Of a stretch of DNA of 64,000 nt, positions 37,757 through 49,021 are shown one piece after another. The notes below the pieces were generated by a model. The model made no database searches and was not told the origin of the DNA. It saw only the letters and a list, made by a program, of their open reading frames with translations. The first letter of the stretch is position 1. The number at the start of each line of letters is the position of its first letter. Where the stretch lies: positions 434,001 to 498,000 of the forward strand of contig NC_079973.1 in assembly GCF_029852145.1 (NCBI RefSeq). Direction: 5' to 3'. This DNA comes from Microplitis mediator. Lineage: Eukaryota > Arthropoda > Insecta > Hymenoptera > Braconidae. The position numbers were made by a program, and so were the translations under genes.

Positions 37757-38134
37757 CACTGTAAAAAGAGTGGTGTTAAAAATGGACTCATTTTAACTCC
37801 GCCCGGTTTTAAAATGAAATTACACCGGTGTAGGAGGCGTAATTTGGTGGTGTTAAAATACCGGTGTAAAAGCGGGGTAAACTGCGTCCGCTCAGAGTAT
37901 TAGCTTTGGGAAGCTTATAAAACGCAAAAAATATTTTGACACACACACACACACACATATGCACACGTTCCCAAAGTAAAACATTTTAACACCGAAAAAT
38001 TTCTTTTAACATCGGTAAAGAATATTTACACCAGCAGCGGCGTTATTTTCACACCGCGTTTCGGTGTTGAAATTTAACACCGCCGATTTTAACACCTACA
38101 CCGCTTGGACTTACCCCGGTGATTTTTTACAGTG
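37757..38134. mobile_element. TA-flanked MITE with CACTGTAAAAA ends
   Basis: The 378-bp element has ends CACTGTAAAAAGAGTGGTGT and, inverted, CACTGTAAAAAATCACCGGG, with TA on both sides. The interior repeats GGTGTTAAAAT/ATTTTAACACC palindromic units and a (CA)n run. Same plan as the 4.5-kb element (reiterated GTGTTAAAA blocks) but GC-richer, so probably a related but distinct family. Confidence 0.85.
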
Positions 38135-39649
38135 TACGGATTCAAGTTATTCTTGAAAATATTGAGCAAATAAAGTGAAAATTGCATCAGTATCTTCCGC
38201 ACTTTTTTTTCACGTTTCAACAATAACTTAAATTTCCTTGAAGCGACGTCCTGCCTACACATAAAAACATATAATTATCTGAGACGTTAAGCTAATCGGC
38301 GGAAATCGATCTGCCCTCGCTCTTCATCAATATGTATGTTTCATCACCGTCAGCATCCTCATGCATAAACTATTTATAAACAAATATATCACACTTGATG
38401 AGCCCAAGCATCTATACAATTTGCGTTTTGCGTTTTGCGCCTTGCGTTACAAATGACAATTATTCGTATTTAATCACTCTAATGTCTTCTCATGATCTCG
38501 AAGGTCTCCCGGTCGCACCCACATGCGCAAATAACATCACAATAATAATAATAGTAAAAATACTTGTTACTTGTAAATGAATATCATAACATCAACTTAA
38601 ATATTATCCTCATCCGCGCATTTAATATTCAGTTTATTAATTCCATATATTATTTATCGCGATCGGCGCCGATAAATTCATTGCGATTTTAACTTTTTTA
38701 TCATCGCTGTGAGAAAACTTTGTATTTTATAAAATATATATGAGTATATTTTATTAGTGAATGAGTGGATAGAAGATATCTTGAGGGCTTAGAGATCACA
38801 TTTAATTGGAATATTGCTGTAATATCATCACCAAGACGTGAGAAATCATCTCAGTATGTTAATTCGAGTTATTACTTATATATATATATATATACTTGTT
38901 GGTGTATATATGTGTAGTGTGCTACGTTAACTAGTTCAATCGCATAAATATTTATGTAAGAGCTGGCTGAATAGATCTCAGTAGATGACTCTTCTATTTC
39001 AAGGTGTCCCGGATCTTCCTGATGTTCACGAGGTAAAGGCTGTTATTATTTTTTGTCGATGCCGTTAAATACTGGTTAGAAAAAAGTGAATTGAGTAATT
39101 AGCTGGGCTGCTAGACGGCGGATGAATTATAAATTAAAAATATATAAATTAAAATGAGCGTATAGAGAAATATTGGTGATGTTTAGTCTGGATATTTTAT
39201 AATATAATGCGGTTTTATATTATAACAGATGCCCCTGGGCTGAGAAAGGCGTGGTGAGTCCATCAAGGCTTGGAGATTAGTGTCGTCATTCCGCCGAATG
39301 ATTTGCTATTGAGCTTGTACTTAAATAGTTAATACTTTATTATTTATTTGTGTTTGTATGGGTGTGATTAGACGGCTGATAGACGTGAGACGAGAGACAC
39401 CTTGGCCGTATCATCGGACAGGTTTTAGATACTTCTAGCCACTTGACTCGACAACGCGGTATTAATTAAGACCGAATTTTTTTTTTGTACTTTTACTCCT
39501 ACGCGGCTCCGTCAGAGTGTTTACTCTCACTTTGATATTATTATTATTCTTATTCAAATAAATTTATCGGTTTGTATTTTCGTTGGGGATTTGTGGTGGG
39601 AAATGAAATATAGAAGAAGAGGGGGCAGAATGGGCTGGTGACACGACCG
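38135..39649. other. Non-coding, no recognisable feature
   Basis: A+T-rich with a TATATA run near 38878-38895. No frame with protein character and no clear repeat. Confidence 0.45.
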
Positions 39650-39860
39650 ATGATCCGCGACAATTAATCCGCGACAATTGATCCTTGCGACGATTGATCT
39701 GTCGATAAAATGCGTGTAACATGAAAAATTACGCCCTTTTTTCACTAATTTGAGTGTGAGTATATTTTTTATGTTACACGCACACAAAATTAGTGAAAAA
39801 AAGGGCGTAATTTTTCATGTCGCGGATTAATTGTCGCGGATCAATTGTCCTCGGATCATT
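39650..39860. repeat. Complex foldback with reiterated GATCCGCGACAATT
   Basis: The left arm contains GATCCGCGACAATTAATCCG and GCGACAATTGATCC, then GTGTAACATGAAAAATTACG and CCCTTTTTTCACTAATTT. The right arm carries the inverse of these blocks (ATTAGTGAAAAAAAGGGCGT, AATTTTTCATG, then CGGATTAATTGTCGCGGATC). A separate short pair GCGTGTAACAT/ATGTTACACGC is nested near the centre. It is non-coding and MITE-like; ends and target duplication are uncertain. Confidence 0.65.
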
Positions 39861-41277
39861 TGTTACGTAACCGAATGGGCTATCCTCTAAAAAAGGAAAA
39901 ACGAAATTTCGGAAAATTTATAAAACTTTGGGGATATCCCATCTCCCCCCTCCGACCCTAATGGAACAATAGCAATATGAGCAAAAAGAAAAAAAAAAGT
40001 TCATTTGTTAAATATTTAAATAGTCGAAAAAGTATATTAATTCTCGTGGTAGTAATTTAAACAGCACGTGTCGGTACTGACGAGCCTTGTCTACTGATGA
40101 TTAATGAAACTCTCGAAAGCTCATAAAAAAAAATAATAAATGATCTGAGTATAAATAAAAAGTAACTAAACCACCGAAACAAAAATAAAAAAGTAAACTA
40201 CCAAACATAATCTAGTCTTGATAAAGGTGCGATAAAAATCGTGTTGCATTATTTTATCCTGCACATTATATTTTTTTATCCATCAATATATTAACCTCAT
40301 AAATATCTGATCATGATTACTCAAGTAAATTGATTGTACTCCAGATACTTGAGTAAATGATTGGATTCGATGAAAACAGAACATGATAAATAAAGACAAT
40401 TTATCAAAACAAATCGTTTTCTTTAATTTGTTTTTTTTTCGTTTTCGTTATTTATTCCCGTATCTATTTTTTGTTTTTTTTTTCATCATACTAATCGCAA
40501 TTGCGTAATAAAACACAACTCAAAACCGCCGACGCTCGTATACCAACACAGTGTTTTATTATTCGCATTTCGATGCTGCGAGGCATGCTCTCGTTTAAAT
40601 ACCTGCATCTATAAGTTATTATATATATCTATACATATATATAGTTAAATATATATTTTTTTTAATACCAAGTTAAATATCTTGAGCCTGAGCCTTAACT
40701 TTATCGTCTTCAAGTTGCTCTGAAAGTCCAGATCTTGGTCTCGGTCTTGGTCTTGTCAAGATTTACGTTCATCGCGTTTCTTACCTCATGAAATTCATTG
40801 TATGTACATCGTTCTTGTGAGAGTATCTTCCATTACAAGAGTGTCTATAAGAAAATATATATTTGTACGATACGAATACGCGTTGTCGCATACGGAATTT
40901 TGATTGAGCTTCCAATCGACTATTAATCGATTTAAATCATCGTGATGAGCATTAACGATCTCTATCCCCATTTACTTGTAACTTATCTGATGTATTACCG
41001 GAGCAGGATGTTAAATATAAATTTTAATAATAAATTATTTATTATCAAATTTATTTGCTCACTTAAAAGTTATAAGATAAATAATTTGTTGGATTCGCGG
41101 GATTCCTGGGAAAGGAATTTGCTTAGAAAACGCATACCCGTGAACTTTACAAATTGTTTCATTGGTTAAATAGATAAACATTACAGTGGGTATTTATTTA
41201 TCGGAGTTATTTTATAAAATATTTATATGTGATATTTTTATCTGTTTTAGTTTTTAGAAAATATACAATTAATTTTT
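39861..41277. other. Non-coding, no recognisable feature
   Basis: A+T-rich. One short inverted pair TACTCAAGTA/TACTTGAGTA occurs near 40318-40355. No gene is supported. Confidence 0.45.
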
Positions 41278-41790
41278 ATTAACGATATCTTGGTAACTAA
41301 TGAAGATAAATAGACGTTGTTTATGGTCTTTGGAAAGGAAATTCAATTCCCTACAACTTTTGTTTCACCAATAAATATCTTAGGGTCAATAGTTTTTCAA
41401 ATATGACCGTTTTCAGTATTTGGAAAAGAATGTGAAAAAAAAAAAGTTGCCTAATTTTTTAAACGGTTGTAACTTTTGATCAGTCGGTTTTAGGCTATTA
41501 ATACCCCATACCAAAGTTGTAGAGAATTAAATTACCTTTCCAATGATCATATATTACGTATACTTTTATCATATACTTATTAAGATATCGCTAATAAAAA
41601 TTTTGGTTTAAAAATATGATTAATTTGTTACATAAATAATTTATCGTTTAATTTAAACGGCAGTAACTTTCAAACAATTGATTTTACGGTATTTTTTAAA
41701 GAGACCGAAATTGCTAAAAATTAAATTCCCTTTCCAATGACCATACATGATCTATATTTATCTCATATATTTTATGAGACATAGTTAAAA
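41278..41790. repeat. Foldback repeat family B, copy 3 (extended)
   Basis: The left arm begins AACGATATCTTGGTAACTAA and includes TTGGAAAGGAAATTCAATTC. An inverted arm ends near AGATATCGCTAAT (about 41600), and a further inverted arm (AAATTCCCTTTCCAATGACC) follows to about 41790. It therefore has one left and two right arms, either a partial tandem duplication or two overlapping insertions. Confidence 0.6.
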
Positions 41791-44030
41791 AAAGGTTAAC
41801 GACTCGTTTTTTTTTCTCTCGTTTTGATTTTGTCTATTAATTTGACTTTTGTTTATGGGTAATAAAAGTGAAATTGCTGTATGAAAAAAAAAAAATAATA
41901 TTTAAAATTTTAAGTACTGAGAGTAACAAATCAATGTAATTCCCTGGGGGTCATCACGTAACAAAGCTGAGAGTACAGTCCGGCGTTTTAGTTAAGCAGA
42001 GCTCAGTGCTCAGTAAAATTTCCAAAGACTATCTGGCTGGTCGTTGCGGCGGCGAGGCAACTAGACGTAAAAGTCGACGGGGATGTTGTCGATACCGGTG
42101 ACGACTCGTGATTGCCCCAAGAAGGGAAAGGTGTGGCACAGAGCGCAGTCATGTTGCTGATTTATAAGGCTAAATTCCTTTTACCGCTTGGCGTATAGCG
42201 TATGTTTGCCTGTGTAGTCTAGAGTACTGAGTAGTCTACTGAGTATGAGCGCACTCAAGCAACACAAGAGTAAAGAGTAAAGAGTAAAGAACGATACCAG
42301 CTCAGCCCAGCTCAGAGTCAGACAAACTCAGACTTGTATATTCTTGAGTATAAGTAGTAGAGGTATATATTACACAGACCCGCAATATAAACCGCCTACA
42401 CTACTACTAAACACGCTCTCGGACTCGAATCTCAGCTGCACTCAGTACTGTCTTGTGTCGCTTTTCGCTTTACTTGTATTACTGTATTACCGGTGCTCAG
42501 CTTATGCTGCCTATGCCTGGCCTCAAGTCCTGGGCCTTACAAACTCGCCGACCCTCTTCCGTCCGATAAGCTCGAGGAAATTACGCAATCGGTTATTTAT
42601 GCGGTCTTTTATCTTAAATATTAGAAATTCATTTTTTATCATAACTTCCCAATGCGGAAATTATGTTCATGCGCTGAAAGTTTCATTTTTAAACCGGAAA
42701 TACATTTTTTGGGGTTAATTTATTTAATGGATTTAAAAGTTGTTTTTTTTTTAAAACTAAAAGTCAAAATTAATATTTTTCTATACTTATAATAATAATA
42801 GATAAAAAAAAAATGATTACGATGAATTGAATGAAATGTCAGTAGGAACAGACGTACTAATGCATTTCGACGATAAGTAACGATAGCCACCGGCCTTGAT
42901 GTCACTCGAAGTCTCGAATGATGAATAGCCAGAATGGGCAGCTCAAGTACTTAGGATACTGTACTGTACTATACAAGCAGAGTAGAAGCTCGAGGGTCTA
43001 GTCTCACGCAACAATAACACCAAAGCCCACAAGCATTTATATCTACAGACATATATATGAAATAAGTTGGTAACTATATTAAGGCCTTAAGGCTCGAATT
43101 ATTATTTCACAAGCTAGCCAACGATACCCGAGACATTTTCATCTGGATCTCGATCGTCTCGAGACACGATACAATCGGTGTGTAATATGTAATGCTACAA
43201 GAAGCGACTTAGACAGTGAGATCGTGTCACAGAGACCACCAGAGACCGGTGGGCGTACTTTCTATGCGTGCTAGTTATTCACAACACTGAGATATAGTAC
43301 CGATATAATACCGATATAATACCACTACCACTGGATTGCTACAGACTCTTGTAACGTCTATGCAACGATACCTTTTAATCTTCCGGTTAATATAAATACA
43401 TCTATAGGTATTTAGTATATTTAATGCAGGTATTTATATATATATAGATATAGGTATTTATAAGAACTGTGTGAACATGTACGTACGATATGCGTGACCT
43501 AACGCCTCGACGCTATTCGCGATCCCTTGTACTCCCTTTACCCATTGGCTTATGCATCGCGATTATTATTCAGGCTAAAGGTAAATGTTACCGAGATACC
43601 AAGATCTGCATAATTATTCCTCTTATTATATAACAACAACATCAACAACAACCGGCAACAACGACGCATTTTCTGTCTTCAACATTTATACCCACGTACA
43701 CTCACGATAACTTTTATGTCTCCACCCTACATCTTCTTTCAAACCCATTTACTTTCAAACCCGTATTTTTATCATTTCATTCATTTTATCATCCGCTAAT
43801 AATACATACCTACACATAACTTGCCTATTGTAATTCATCAATAACAAAAAAAAACTACAGGTCACACGGAAAAAAATGATTGTTGATAATTGTAATTCAA
43901 CTTGTAATTATTTATGTTATGTTCAATAACTAATGTCGTTTCAATCAGTAAAATTATCATTTTAATGTTTAAACTGATATAATTAACAGTTAATCGTTGA
44001 AATATACTGCTTGACTATTCAAAATTACTA
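41791..44030. other. Non-coding with short repeats
   Basis: An AGAGTAA repeat (42267-42289), paired GATATAATACC units (about 43301-43322) and an AACAAC-type run (about 43632-43652). The 124-codon frame at 42344-42718 has no family resemblance, no initiation context and no splice partners, and is not called. Confidence 0.45.
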
Positions 44031-44274
44031 CACAGAAAAAAAGGATTTCTTGGCGCAAAAAATTTTTTCTTGTTCTAAGAAAATTTTTACTTGACCCAAG
44101 AAATTTTTTGTATTATAAAGTGAAAACAAAATTTTTCTTAGGGTAAGATAAAATTTTCTTGGAACAAGAAAAAAATTTTTTTGGCGAAAAAAAAATTCTT
44201 GAGCCAAGAAAAATTTTTGTCTTCAATTCATAATACAAAATATTTCTTGCGCCAAGAAATTCTTTTTTTCTGTG
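44031..44274. mobile_element. TA-flanked MITE, GGATTTCTTGGCGC family, copy 2
   Basis: The 244-bp element has left end CACAGAAAAAAAGGATTTCT and right end AAATTCTTTTTTTCTGTG, bounded by TA at 44029-44030 and 44275-44276. It shares ends, length and reiterated CTTGGxxCAAGAAA core with 32529-32771. Confidence 0.85.
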
Positions 44275-44469
44275 TACTTAAACCTTAAAAAACTACAAGA
44301 CACTTGTCAAAAAAATGCATCTGTTATTAATTTCTCACGTTCTACTCCATAATATTTGCTGAGATTCGCGTGTAGGCGCGTTGTTGACGAGAATCTCAGT
44401 AATATTTACTAATATTTTTTTTCCGTGCATATAATTACTCGAGTGTTTCCCATTAAAATATTAGACTAC

Positions 44470-44530
44470 TCGGAAAAAACGAATTTCTTGGCTCAAGAAA
44501 AATTTTTAATTGATAAAGAAAATTATGGGT
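44470..44530. repeat. Fragment of the GGATTTCTTGGCGC MITE family
   Basis: GGAAAAAACGAATTTCTTGG followed by CTCAAGAAAAATTTTTAA resembles the left end of the elements at 32.5 and 44.0 kb. No right end was found, so this is a truncated or decayed copy. Confidence 0.4.
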
Positions 44531-45630
44531 TCGATCAATCCAATGACTACGTGACATTAAAATTAAAAAACAAGTTTACAACCGACATGTCTTACGACTC
44601 AACAATCGTAAAATATATAATTCAGCCACATGTGCGGATATATTAGTTTCAAGTCCGCCCAGAAAGGCGACCAGCGAGAGGTCATCCTGATAACCCATTG
44701 GGATTTTGTCGTAGAGCTAAATCCTGGCGAGGACTAAAGACTAAAGAGCATGACTGTAGAATTGACACACATGTACTGCAAGCTAAACAGAGGTTCGCAC
44801 ACTCACATATCTGCAGTATACAACTAGAAACAAAAGTTTTATTAACTTTATTCAGCAACCATTGCATTAATACATGCTAAGAGTTTTATAAAGAGCAAGA
44901 GCAAGAGGGAAATAACGAAACGGAACGGATCCGGATCGCCTCGTGCGGAGGCTGACAGTCACGTTGTTCATATGTATATATAATATATATAAATATATAG
45001 ATACAGGTAGACTAGGATAGGGAGTACGGCGGCAGCCGGTCGCCAATCTAACGCTCTCTACTCTCATTCGCTTTAACTTTCCGCGCCACCGCCTGCTGCT
45101 GTTGCTGCTGCCGTAGTTATACCCAGCATCCACAGCCTTATGACACACCCTGGTTTGATAACACCCACACCACCACACGATAAGACTTGCTAAGGCCTAT
45201 CAGTATTAATAGATGTGCGTCCTGAACATTTTGCAATAAACTTATTCTATATACCGACGTCCCTTGTTACGCTATTACAATCGCTTTTAAGTCTCCTATC
45301 CACTCGCTTTACTCTACTAGACCTACACTATTTCTATACACCACCACCTTCGTTTAAACTACTTTTAACTTTTATATTTATATAAATGAGAGAATGTGTA
45401 TGTAGAAATTTTAATAAAAATTCAAACCGTGATATAAGATCTGCAGAACCGCCAGCTAATGATAATTATCAATTACACGTGACTTGAGATTTTAACTCAC
45501 TTTTTTTTTAATCATTTTATTCATATGTAAATAAATTTCAATATATATTTTATTTAAATACTTGTTCATTAAATTGAAGTTAAAATTTTTTACAAAAAAT
45601 CATTTTTTGAACAAATGTTTTTTTTCACGA
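44531..45630. other. Non-coding with a GC-richer patch
   Basis: A patch at 44870-45180 contains a CTGCTGTTGCTGCTG run and gives short frames on the minus strand that reflect this trinucleotide repeat. No gene is supported. Confidence 0.45.
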
Positions 45631-45945
45631 TATCTCTGTAAGTTAAAAATATAAATATAGAGTCTATATGGGTTTTGGAAAGGAAATTTAATTTCCTACA
45701 ACTTTTGTCTCTTTGAAAAAATTTTTAAAACCAATAGTTTTTGAGATACGGCTGTTTGAAGTCTGGGAAAAATAATTAGACTCTCAAAATAATGATTAAA
45801 TTTTTCGGAAGCTGTAACTTTTTAAAAATTGACTTTAGATTATTTTTTGTTAAGACTAAATTTGTGGAGAAGTAAATTTCCGATTTGATAACCATATATG
45901 ATGTTAAGTTATCTTGTATATTTTAAGAGATATCGATAATTAAAG
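45631..45945. repeat. Foldback repeat family B, copy 4
   Basis: TTGGAAAGGAAATTTAATTT then CCTACAACTTTTGTCTC on the left, and a decayed inverse (TAAGACTAAATTTGTGGAGA, ending AGATATCGATAATTAAA) on the right, as in the other copies. Confidence 0.65.
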
Positions 45946-46844
45946 GCTGAGTTGATAAAACTGAAGTATAAAATTTAATTATCATTAATTAGTATATCTA
46001 AAGCCATTAAAAGATATATTATAAGATACTTGAGACTATGGTAATTGAAAAAAAAGTTTATTCAGTTAATGGTAAAATTATTGCAATTATAATGTACGAA
46101 TTTTTTGAGGTCGGAAACAAGTTGTTTGAACATGAAAACCTGTGGTTAGTTACGCACATTAACTTTAAGTTGATGTAAAAAAATAATTTAAACCTGGATA
46201 AATAAAAATAATACGACTGATTTATCATTACGCAGGTGATATTTACGGTAAGTTCAGAGGGCACGAGTTATGTGAAAATAAAAAAGATGAGGACAGTTGA
46301 TGGGAGTTTAAAAATATATTACCTCGGTTTGACCAACAACTGGGAGCATCCCGACTTGGTTGTCGTTGTCTGGTAATTAGTAATTATAAAGCAATAGCTG
46401 GGAGCGAGTAGGGCATGTGAAATCTTCTCTGTTCGAGAATGAGGTACCGTTACATACCCAGACCCGAGACAGCCTCTTAAATGACGTGACAGATTCGAAG
46501 AAATCCAGCATCCTTTACAATAAAAAAAAATATATATTTATACATTCTAAATTATTTTGGCGACTGTAAGCATAAAAATATTAAATCTAGATGAGTAGTT
46601 ATTCTAGCGTGTCTTTTAAGTGAAAAAGGAAACGACTTTTTATGGACTTATGCATCATAGCAGGTGTCATAATGACATTGGCGTTTATTGCACTTTGTAA
46701 GGAGTAATTACTTGGTGATCTAATGCCTCCAAATTTATCGCATGTATCATCCGAGAATAAAGAGTGACTTAAGGTCAGACTGTTTGTATGACAAAGAATT
46801 AAGTTAGTCAATATCTGCGCGCTTTCAAGTGATTGGCAATCGAG

Positions 46845-46975
46845 GAAATTTTCAGCCCGGATGAAAAATTTCAAGCCAAAAAAATAATAAAATTTTCTCT
46901 CCGCCGAAAATCGGCCTCCCCCCGAAAAATTCGGCGTATTTTCGGTCAAATATTTCTACCCGGGATAAAAAAATT
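46845..46975. repeat. Dispersed repeat family I, copy 3
   Basis: AGCCCGGATGAAAAATTTCA, GCCGAAAATCGGCC and GGTCAAATATTTCTACCCGG recall the family I copies, partly in inverted order. The frame at 46833-47219 starts inside it and is therefore not called. Confidence 0.45.
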
Positions 46976-48977
46976 CAAGCATCCGACTCACGAGTACATG
47001 CGTGTAATCCCTTTCCTCTATTTGACTAAATATTTCCTAACGACCTTTCAAATGTCATCTGAAAGTTTGTTATTTAAAAGCCAAGTCACTAATAGCAAGA
47101 GAGATCGCAGGGTAACGAAAGCTTATGAGCCTTCCGAATTTGAGATAAGAAATTTAAGTAAAGTGATCCTGTTCAAAATTAGTTTCTCAAGTTATATAAA
47201 TAAATTGAATTACTTTTAAAAAACATCTAAAATGAAATTTGGTGTATTAAATTACAGAACTATTTGATGGTCTCAATGTCGAGACAGAGGAAATCAAAAA
47301 AACCACCGGACCTGATTCGTAGAGTTCATCGCACTTGGCGAGTTTTGCATCACAGTCACCATCAGAATAATAATAATAGTAATAATAATAATGATGATGA
47401 TGTAGGCGAAGAGAAGCATGGGATCAAAAATTGGTTGGCAAAGCAATCTTAGTAGGCGGATCTCTTTAAAATTCGTACGGACACAAGTATCACGTCAGCT
47501 GGGTAAGTATTTTTTCACGCTTCAGCTCTATAATAATCTGATGAAGACCCATAACAAATAACCAGTCGAAGAATTTAACAGAGATGGCCTGAGTAGAGAT
47601 GATGAGACGGACAAAAGTTAAATCTGTTAAGCAAATGAGGCCATCTTCTGAAGGTTTCGGATCTAGCTCCATTTATAGCCTCCTGACGTAACTTTGATAG
47701 ATAAAAATCAAACGACAGTTATAGACAAGGTTAAAAAAATCTGTTATTTCAGATAGACAAAAATAAAATAAAGAGAAGTAAATGGAAGCAAAAAAACAAA
47801 ATAAAAAAAAAGAGAATTAACAGCGTGATCAATGACTTAGTCTGTGGTCCGTTGAATGTCTTGAAGGCTGCTCAGCATGACGTCCAGTCTTTTTTATTGT
47901 ACGTAAGAAAAATTCGAAACTAACAGACGTCTTCAAATTATTACGGCCGCTACTGTCGATGCATGACAACTCGGTCAATCTAAAATATTTATCCCGCTTA
48001 CTTGGGACACATTAATCCTCGTGTCGCTGTATACTGGTGCCCTTTTCCGATCGGCTGTCACACTAATGCCCAGATTCTCAGATATTCAAATATTACACAT
48101 ACTTTTAATTTAAATTAAATATAAATTTTATCTAAAGAGAGATTACGCAGAGATTTTTTTTAAGTACGGTATAAAATTCACTGAGATAATGATCTTTTAA
48201 CAGCAAAAAAATACTCGAAACTTTCACGCTGTCGCTTACATTGCGCCGCGTGAAAAGGGCAAACGACCGAAATAAATTTTCACGGGACATTATCTCCATG
48301 AGTATCCATAGTTTCAATTGTCAACTGGCTTATTTTCATTTTATTTTTAAGAAAGTTTACAATTATTGTTAAAACTTCTTGTACAAGATCGTACTTTGGC
48401 ACCTCCCAGTTCCTCCAGTTCGATGGGTGCACTTCCAAACCCAGATTTCATTAATTTTATCCTTCATGACCCCAATTAACTGGACAAAATTACCCTGTCA
48501 AATTTTTTATATATTTCAGCTCAAAAGTGCGGAAGCTCAATAACTTCCGAACGACGCAATGGATCATAATAATTTTTTTTTCATCAGCCTGGTGGTGATT
48601 AAATTGAAGGATCTATGAGTCTTTAGTCTCAATAAAATAATTTTGAAGTAAAATATAATCCAGAAACCACAAATCCGAGCATACATGATTGTTGCAACAA
48701 GTTATCTTAAGAATTCGCGTGAAACACGAGGGTGTGTTTTAATATTTTATCGCAATAAATTAGTTCAGCTAGAAGTAGTGTGAGTTAACTAAAGTGTAAG
48801 TATACATAGAGAGTATGGAGTTAACTTCTCAACCGGTGGGTACATCGTACATATAATAGCAGTACAGTGAGTAGAGTATATAGGATAGATCGTATTCGCA
48901 ATAGCGAATGCATCCGGCGATCTAAAGCGCATGGCATCTGCAGGGCGGGGTGGCTCGCCTCGACTTGTACGTCAACC
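46976..48977. other. Non-coding with an AATAAT/GATGAT microsatellite
   Basis: A trinucleotide run at about 47365-47402 gives an Asn/Asp-rich translation. No exon structure or gene is supported. Confidence 0.45.
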
Positions 48978-49021
48978 ACACACACACACATACACACACA
49001 TACACACACATACACACACAT
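48978..49021. repeat. (CA)n/(CACACACATA)n microsatellite
   Basis: Alternating CACACACA and TACACACACA units. It produces Thr/His-rich and Val/Cys-rich open frames on the two strands (48867-49091 and 48821-49246) that are artefacts of the repeat. Confidence 0.8.

Noticed and set aside
42344..42718. 124-codon plus-strand open frame with a hydrophobic segment
   Set aside because: There is no related frame, no promoter or splice context, and the hydrophobic segment is short. Not enough to call a gene.
46833..47219. 128-codon plus-strand open frame
   Set aside because: It begins inside a family I repeat, and the remainder has no protein features.
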